This document shows, one piece after another, positions 60,001-64,000 of a stretch of 64,000 bases of DNA (position 1 is the stretch's first letter; each line of letters opens with the position of its first letter). This DNA is from Chitinophagaceae bacterium (GTDB lineage Bacteria > Bacteroidota > Bacteroidia > Chitinophagales > Chitinophagaceae): NCBI GenBank assembly GCA_023957155.1, contig JAMLHK010000002.1:310001-374000 (forward strand), given 5' to 3'. The notes beneath the pieces were generated by a model. It did no database searches, had not been told where the DNA came from, and saw nothing but the letters and a program-made list of their open reading frames with translations. Made by a program: the position numbers and the translations under genes.

Positions 60001-60513
60001 AGAACTCACCCCGCGCAGGCGTATCCCCATATCTAACCCGGGCTGACCATCTATAGCCGATACCTGCAATCCCGGAACCACCCCTTCCAGGGCCCTGGTT
60101 ACGGTAGTGTTGGACTGGGCACTTATGATATTGGAATTGATTGCCGTAGCAGACCCGGTAAATTCAGCCTTTTTTGCTGTTCCGTATGCCACTACCACTA
60201 AGGTATCCATTGCTGCCTGTCCGGTGGATAAGGTAATATTAAACGTGGTTTTGCTGCCTACTGTTACTTCTTCCGTAATAAATCCTATAAAGCTAAAAAC
60301 CAGCACCGAGTTGGCAGAAGGTACATTGTTGAGCGAGAAGGTACCATCGGGGGCAGTCGTGGTACCTATATTGGTACCCCTGACGCTTACGTTTACTCCC
60401 TGCATAATACTTCCGGTAGCATCTGTCACTTTACCGGAAACAGAAATTTGTGCCATTACGCCGAAGCTTATGCACAAAAAGAAGGAGAGTAATAAAAATA
60501 GCTTTTTCTTCAT
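57019..60513 (-). CDS. SusC/RagA family TonB-dependent outer-membrane receptor
   Basis: This 1164-residue protein starts MKKKLFLLLSFFLCIS with a normal signal peptide ending MAQ. The carboxypeptidase-D-like part VSGKVTDATGSIMQGVNVSV is followed by the TonB-dependent plug with VVVAYGTAKKAEFTGSAT, IVIDNVPALYPNELASIN and ILKDAASTAIYGSRGANG, VVLVTTKKGRSG. The barrel ends MSSVSFGIDINF. It is the first gene of the SusC-SusD unit at the right side of the rhamnose locus and is divergent from the GH43-like gene at 60984. Its product is likely to import the larger fragments of the same glycan. Confidence 0.95.
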   Translation of the reverse strand: MKKKLFLLLSFFLCISFGVMAQISVSGKVTDATGSIMQGVNVSVRGTNIGTTTAPDGTFSLNNVPSANSVLVFSFIGFITEEVTVGSKTTFNITLSTGQAAMDTLVVVAYGTAKKAEFTGSATAINSNIISAQSNTTVTRALEGVVPGLQVSAIDGQPGLDMGIRLRGVSSSLQNNSSALIVIDNVPALYPNELASINPKDIESITILKDAASTAIYGSRGANGVVLVTTKKGRSGKAKISYNTRMGYNYLSNTLRPDLIHDAKDFYEYTWLTIYNSVRYGYEGSSSTNGKFTTNVKNPNMSHEAAALYASQHLFDYNGSMDDDKLSRNVLGNWMLYNVPGASYSPTGSGSNASATMTGAYLVNPDGKLNPDAKLLFPAGSYDDYFIERPFRQEHNLSASGGTDKMDYFLSTGLQQDPSYITGSSFKRYNFRSNINAQITKWLKVGGNTSFTHRNTQSPATRFGRNPGTVAQNVFRWVNSGNPLVSLFARDQNGDIIKNPDGTNKVVDNTGLSYSPLGPTTNQRYAQDLPKLLAQDIDRNVSSDLNLRGYATITFLNDFSFTTNLAYERFSESRKRYGNMETGQAQSARGALAVLTNNTNILNTQQLLNWGRNFGVHSLSALAAHEYYDWNNEVVNFATAYSLVNEFTGAGNFTSRYTTGGAPFGTPALGGDITRMESYFGRVNYNYDHKYFFEGSARRDGSSKFRLPEDRWGTFWSVGLGWLMTAESFMDGTRSWLDDLKLRASYGVIGNESGIGYYSGYQIWSFSANYATASNGVGTPQSYNLTQGAKPNNTLTWENTHTFDAGIDFALFNRRLNGSLDYYRKLTVNAVFNNPLPYTMGQSSLTKNNLELLNRGFEIDLNADIIRNKNIRWNVGITGTHYRTISTKIPPGIALPQLGDRFTGYVDGWSKSGGGSTPATEAVFIRGEGQDWYTTYIYKYKGVDQNTGLPLFQHTVTQADHDNGLFTSDAVGAYVNTVDYRLANKYAAGDALPKWIGGFTTALYYKNFDLSAVLAYQFGGKFFSVSYANGYYRSGEIDGGLSRELLNNTWTPDRPNAKFPMQFYGTTYFTDGATIGSWAYSDMSLFNASYLNIKNISLGYKFSDAILRRLSISGLRIYASSDNLALFTSHAGIDPRLSLVNGMEVGADYYLPMSSVSFGIDINF

Positions 60514-60983
60514 TTTAATTGTTTTAGTTGTTTTAAAAGCTTGAAATCGTTGAAGTGTGTGAAGTCGTTGAAAAGAACTTAAGTCATAATGATCTATGGC
60601 AAATAAATAATTGATGTGCTAAAGCAGCCTGATTTTATGGAGATCCCCGGCAGTCAAGGAAATAGAAAAAATAGCTGAAGGGTATAATACCGGGATATTT
60701 TTTGCAGAATCTAATAGTAATAGTGTGTGGCATAACTCATTTGCAGGCTTTGGTTTATTAATTTTAATACAACGAGTCGGGTACGGGTTAGTTAATGTGC
60801 TAACCGAATGGATTACCATTCATCTTTTTATAAAAAAGATAACAGAATAAAATTAGAGTAATTTATATTCTTTTAGTTGTATAAAATGTCATTTTGTTTA
60901 TACTTTTTGACATTCCGTTAAACTGCAATTTTTCGGTGCTTCGGGAAAAAAGAATATTTTCGTCAGCACCATAAATAAGTTTT
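60514..60983. other. Divergent promoter region, SusC / GH43-like gene
   Basis: This 470-bp AT-rich region separates two divergently read genes. It should hold both promoters; a candidate for the plus-strand gene is given separately. A short minus-strand frame (60619-60819) shows no family resemblance and was not called. No strong hairpin or repeat was seen. Confidence 0.5.
60877..60909 (+). promoter_or_regulatory. Putative promoter of the GH43-like gene
   Basis: TTG (60877-60879), 21 nt and TACTTTTTG (60901-60909) approximate the Bacteroidota -33/-7 pair, like the pair before dnaA. The leader to ATG 60984 would be about 65 nt. The -7 box has one base too many, so confidence is low. Confidence 0.35.
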
Positions 60984-62108
60984 ATGCGCAAATCATACCG
61001 GGTTGTTCTGTTTCTCCAATTCATGGGATTTTTTTATTCCTCTTTTGCACAATCTGATAATTATACGGTACCGGACAGCATTATGGAATCCGTATATCGT
61101 GAAATCAGCACACCTTATAAATACGGGTTGGTGATAGCGCCTGCCGATAACGCACTGGCTTTTGACAGCCCGAGTGTTTTTAGAAAAGGGAATAAATGGT
61201 ATATGATCTATATCGTTTATGATGGAAGAGGATACGAAACCCTGCTTGCGGAAAGTAAAGATCTGCTGAACTGGAAGCCTCTGGGTACTATTTTATCTTT
61301 TTCCGATTCAGACGAATGGGATAGTAACCAACGGGCAGGATATGTTGCATTAGAGGATTATCAATGGGGAGGGAAATATAAAATGAGACGGTACAAAGGT
61401 AAATCTTGGATGACCTACCTGGGCGGACCTACACGGGGTTATGAAGCCGGTGTTTTGTCTATTGGTATGGCGTATACAAAAAATAATCCGGCTAAGCCCC
61501 GGGAGTGGCGGCGTTTGGAAAAACCGGTATTAACCATTCATGATAAGGATGTAAGCTGGTGGGATACCCGAACGCTGTATAAAAGCCAGGTTATTTGGGA
61601 TAAGTCTAAAAGTCTCGGCTATCCTTTTGTTATGTATTATAATGCAAAAGGTAAGAACCTGATAGACACAAAAAGAGAAACGGAGCGTATCGGTATGGCC
61701 GTTTCTGATGATATGATCCATTGGAAACGTTATGGAAAAGATCCGGTATTGGATCATCAGCATGGAATTACCGGGGATGCCTATATTCAAAAGATCGGTA
61801 AGGTTTGGGTAATGTTTTATTTCGGCGCCTGGTGGGGACCCTATCAGGGAGCGTTTAACCGTTTTGCCTGCTCTTATGATATGGTTCACTGGACGGACTG
61901 GAAAGGAGATAATTTAATTGAACCTTCCGAATCTTACGATGACCAGTATGCGCACAAAACATCCATCATAAAACACAAGGGGATCGTTTATCATTTTTAC
62001 TGTGCAACAAATAAAGCCAACCAGCGGGGCATTGCCGTTGCCACTTCAAAAGATATAGGGAAAAGCCCGGTTCATTTTGTAGCTCCGGCTCCATCGGCTC
62101 ATAAGTAG
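60984..62108 (+). CDS. GH43-like five-bladed beta-propeller glycosidase
   Basis: This 374-residue exported protein has a signal peptide (VVLFLQFMGFFYSSFAQ) and the repeat style of the GH43/GH32/GH130 propellers: FDSPSVFRKGNKWYMIYIVY, TLLAESKDLLNWKPLGTI, WWDTRTLYKSQVIWDKSKS, GMAVSDDMIHWKRYGKDPVL and FACSYDMVHWTDWKGDNLIE. The general acidic residues of GH43 are plausibly the Asp in FDSPS and the Asp in ITGDAYIQKIG, although I cannot fix them. Such enzymes cut arabinose or galactose side chains. In this locus it may trim rhamnogalacturonan side branches. It is read apart from its neighbours and convergent with the GH106-type gene. Confidence 0.83.
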   Translation: MRKSYRVVLFLQFMGFFYSSFAQSDNYTVPDSIMESVYREISTPYKYGLVIAPADNALAFDSPSVFRKGNKWYMIYIVYDGRGYETLLAESKDLLNWKPLGTILSFSDSDEWDSNQRAGYVALEDYQWGGKYKMRRYKGKSWMTYLGGPTRGYEAGVLSIGMAYTKNNPAKPREWRRLEKPVLTIHDKDVSWWDTRTLYKSQVIWDKSKSLGYPFVMYYNAKGKNLIDTKRETERIGMAVSDDMIHWKRYGKDPVLDHQHGITGDAYIQKIGKVWVMFYFGAWWGPYQGAFNRFACSYDMVHWTDWKGDNLIEPSESYDDQYAHKTSIIKHKGIVYHFYCATNKANQRGIAVATSKDIGKSPVHFVAPAPSAHK

Positions 62109-62211
62109 CGCTTGTTGTTTAACTGTTTCATATTTTGTTGATAAAAACCAGCGTACTGTATGATCTTATTATACCCATAGCATTTGAAATAGCTACGATT
62201 TAATCTGGCAG

Positions 62212-62321
62212 TTGGGATTAACTTTAAAGTAACGACAAATTAAATGTTAATCCCAAAAAGTCAGATCATGAATCAAGAATCTAAGTTAATCAGAACCAAG
62301 TTAGGATTATTGCAATTGGCC
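62212..62321 (+). mobile_element. 5' remnant of an IS481-family transposase
   Basis: After an 11-bp inverted repeat (TTGGGATTAAC at 62212-62222, GTTAATCCCAA at 62246-62256), an ATG at 62268 opens 18 codons reading MNQESKLIRTKLGLLQLA. This matches, from memory, the N terminus of IS481-type transposases of Bacteroidota (normally followed by a QLGNVSKACKVMGYSRD-like stretch). The frame then runs into the 3' end of the GH106 gene at 62322, so the rest of the transposase is gone. The remnant therefore abuts the GH106 stop codon directly. Confidence 0.62.
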
Positions 62322-62322
62322 C

Positions 62323-64000
62323 TTAATATATCTTTACCGGGCCCGCCATTCCCAACGATTGAAGCGGCTGGTTATTCCGGTTTTCATTTGTGTATTTCTG
62401 GGCAACTTTATTGTTCGTCAGCGTCTTCATATAATTAACCATCACCGTTATCACCGATACTTCAATCGTATTTTCTCCTTTTTGTAAAAGATCATTCAGC
62501 ACGTATATCCTGTTGCCGAACCATTTTGTTCCTGCCTCTTTACCATTGACCATTACCCGCGATATGCCGTACACTTTTCCTAAATTGAGGTATTTGTATT
62601 TTTTAGGATCATCAATCTGAACGGTATTCTTATACCGGACCGTGCCGCCGAAATTTGCATACTCCGGAACTTCTTTCAGATCCTGTAACGTTCTCATTTG
62701 CGTTTGCTCAAAATGTCCGGTATAATGATGTAATTGAATATTCCAGCTACTGTCTAATGATATATGACGTGCGCTGGAATTTAACTGTGCCGGTTCAAAA
62801 TAGTTTTCTCCTTTGTCTTTATTAAAAACGATAATGGCAGACTCAGCAGGTCCGAGCGGTAAACTCAATTTGTTCTGATCCATACGAAGCCGGTAACGCT
62901 CTCCCGTAACCGCATCCCACAGCCAGGCGTTATTTTTACCTGTAATGCCCGGCTGGAAGGTAGCTTCGAGCGTATAATCATGACGATCACTGGAATTGAT
63001 GAAGAAGAATACCTCGGTATCCGGCATCTGGTACCTGACCTGGGTAATATACCGGCGCGGGTCTTTAACTTGTACATAGGGAGCGAGATTATATTTCTCC
63101 TGGATCCCGGCAAACCATCCGCAAAAATCCGCTTCCGGCTTTTTTAACAGGATAAACCGGTCAGGATACTGTTTCATTTTATCTACCCAGCTCTTTACTT
63201 CATTATCTTTTTGTTCGTGCTGATGCCATCCCGGGCTATGGTCGGGCCAGGCTTCAATGCAGAATACCCGTCCTCCGCCGGAAACGAAGTCGTGCAGTTT
63301 TTTTACTACAGCTACGCTCATACCCCGTACTTCAATCAGGAAAAGGGTATGATATTTCCTGTTTCCATAGCTCATCACCCCGTTACGCATCACTGCGTCA
63401 TTAATTACCTGTTCGGAAACATAATCACAGGCGTTTCCATTCTGGTGGATGGATTCCCATACCAACATCTGGTAGTCGGGATAAACATATTGCGGGAAAG
63501 GCTCATTTTGGGCACTCAGCTTGGCCCACATGTCCGGGATGGGCGCTAATAAAGCAATTTCGGCAAACATCATTCCTTGCTGAAGTAGTGCCGATAACCG
63601 GGTTCTGTATGCATTATAAAGATGAAGATAAGGCCAGATGGTATTCTTTTCATTGAAATAACCACCCCATCTTATCCACCCGGGGAAAGGCGCATCGGGC
63701 GGAGAATAATTGAACCCGTGAAACACCGGCTGGGTTACCCCCGATATGGTACTCTGATCTCCTGCTATCTTAAAGATCTCCAGTGACTCATTGAATACCA
63801 TTTGGGTATTGGTGAGCTCTTCAGAGCTGACCAGCTTTTTCCCTTTCAGATGAGCTGCTGAAGAAACATATTTATTGATCATGGTATAACCCTGACCAAG
63901 ATGCCAGGGATACCGGGTATATTCCTCTTCAGAAATGTCTTTTCCTATCCCGTATTTCAGCCAGGTTTCACATTCCGGGATATCAATCGAAAAGCTTCCT
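62323..64000 (-). CDS. Alpha-L-rhamnosidase-like protein, GH106 type, C-terminal part
   Basis: The frame is open to the right window edge, so at least 559 residues are seen and the N terminus lies outside. The sequence resembles the GH106 family: QPVFHGFNYSPPDAPFPGW, RLSALLQQGMMFAEIALLAPI, YQMLVWESIHQNGNACDYVSE and HDFVSGGGRVFCIEAWPDH, then the C-terminal beta-sandwich end LGKVYGISRVMVNGKEAGTK and a natural-looking last stretch SLGMAGPVKIY. Family members release alpha-L-rhamnose from pectin. With the GH78 gene this locus thus has two rhamnosidases of different fold. It is convergent with the GH43-like gene. Catalytic residues of GH106 are not assigned here. Confidence 0.87.
   Translation of the reverse strand, partial: GSFSIDIPECETWLKYGIGKDISEEEYTRYPWHLGQGYTMINKYVSSAAHLKGKKLVSSEELTNTQMVFNESLEIFKIAGDQSTISGVTQPVFHGFNYSPPDAPFPGWIRWGGYFNEKNTIWPYLHLYNAYRTRLSALLQQGMMFAEIALLAPIPDMWAKLSAQNEPFPQYVYPDYQMLVWESIHQNGNACDYVSEQVINDAVMRNGVMSYGNRKYHTLFLIEVRGMSVAVVKKLHDFVSGGGRVFCIEAWPDHSPGWHQHEQKDNEVKSWVDKMKQYPDRFILLKKPEADFCGWFAGIQEKYNLAPYVQVKDPRRYITQVRYQMPDTEVFFFINSSDRHDYTLEATFQPGITGKNNAWLWDAVTGERYRLRMDQNKLSLPLGPAESAIIVFNKDKGENYFEPAQLNSSARHISLDSSWNIQLHHYTGHFEQTQMRTLQDLKEVPEYANFGGTVRYKNTVQIDDPKKYKYLNLGKVYGISRVMVNGKEAGTKWFGNRIYVLNDLLQKGENTIEVSVITVMVNYMKTLTNNKVAQKYTNENRNNQPLQSLGMAGPVKIY

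Noticed and set aside
60619-60819. 66-codon minus-strand frame between SusC and the GH43-like gene
   Set aside because: No family resemblance, atypical composition, no leader, and it lies in the divergent promoter region.
62244-62438. 64-codon plus-strand frame overlapping the end of the GH106 gene
   Set aside because: Only its first part (from the ATG at 62268) resembles a transposase; the remainder is the reverse of the GH106 3' end, so it was called as an IS remnant and not as a gene.

Overview
The window looks like chromosome from a Bacteroidota member, most likely family Chitinophagaceae. The reasons are three SusC/SusD pairs, lipoproteins with short lipoboxes, weak ribosome binding sites, several promoters of the TTTG-N19/20-TAnnTTTG type (clearest before the tRNA and the ArsR gene), and house-keeping proteins of Bacteroidota type (DnaA, SucC, DUF3127). 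No rRNA, CRISPR array or prophage is visible.

Region 1 (1-5226, minus): a SusC/SusD import pair followed by the start of a substrate import-associated zinc metallohydrolase lipoprotein, cut by the window edge. Region 2 (5588-27888): mostly core and metabolic genes. These are class II aldolase, two TAT-exported Gfo/Idh/MocA oxidoreductases, an Fsr-type MFS exporter with two small followers (one the tail of a type ISP restriction enzyme), tRNA-Ser(GCT), acylphosphatase, dnaA, a 5'-nucleotidase split over two genes, a DUF3127 protein with an SSB-like tip, a FAD dehydrogenase, a NatAB-like ABC exporter, Cu/Zn SOD, an MBL hydrolase, sucC, an esterase-like protein without catalytic residues, a broken toxin-antitoxin pair and a PbfA-like PLP lyase. 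Two non-coding repeat families lie here, one copy inside a MITE-like element.

Region 3 (28017-38860): accessory. An ECF sigma factor sits with two small proteins sharing a W-x-K-M-T repeat. Next is an ArsR-SRPBCC-DoxX-RibD cassette. A 0.93 kb block (ArsR gene plus start of a beta-helix gene) then occurs twice (31066-31994 and 37126-38046), flanking about 5.1 kb with two beta-barrel genes, an unfamiliar Cys/His-rich coiled-coil protein, a PAS-LuxR regulator and an alpha/beta hydrolase. The second block copy carries many small indels, so this is either a Campbell-like integration followed by decay or an assembly error.

Region 4 (39012-64000, nearly all minus): a large polysaccharide utilisation locus for a rhamnose-rich glycan, most likely rhamnogalacturonan I. 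It has two SusC/SusD pairs, alpha-L-rhamnosidases of GH78 and GH106 type, two full GH28-fold proteins with a short relative between them, a GH43-like propeller enzyme, an inner-membrane DMT-type sugar transporter and four oxidoreductase/hydrolase genes (CtBP-like dehydrogenase, zinc alcohol dehydrogenase, cyclase-family hydrolase, SDR). The inferred flow is outer-membrane capture by SusCD, periplasmic trimming, uptake by the DMT carrier and oxidation in the cytoplasm. No isomerase, kinase or aldolase of the standard rhamnose route is in the window. An IS481-type remnant lies next to the GH106 gene.
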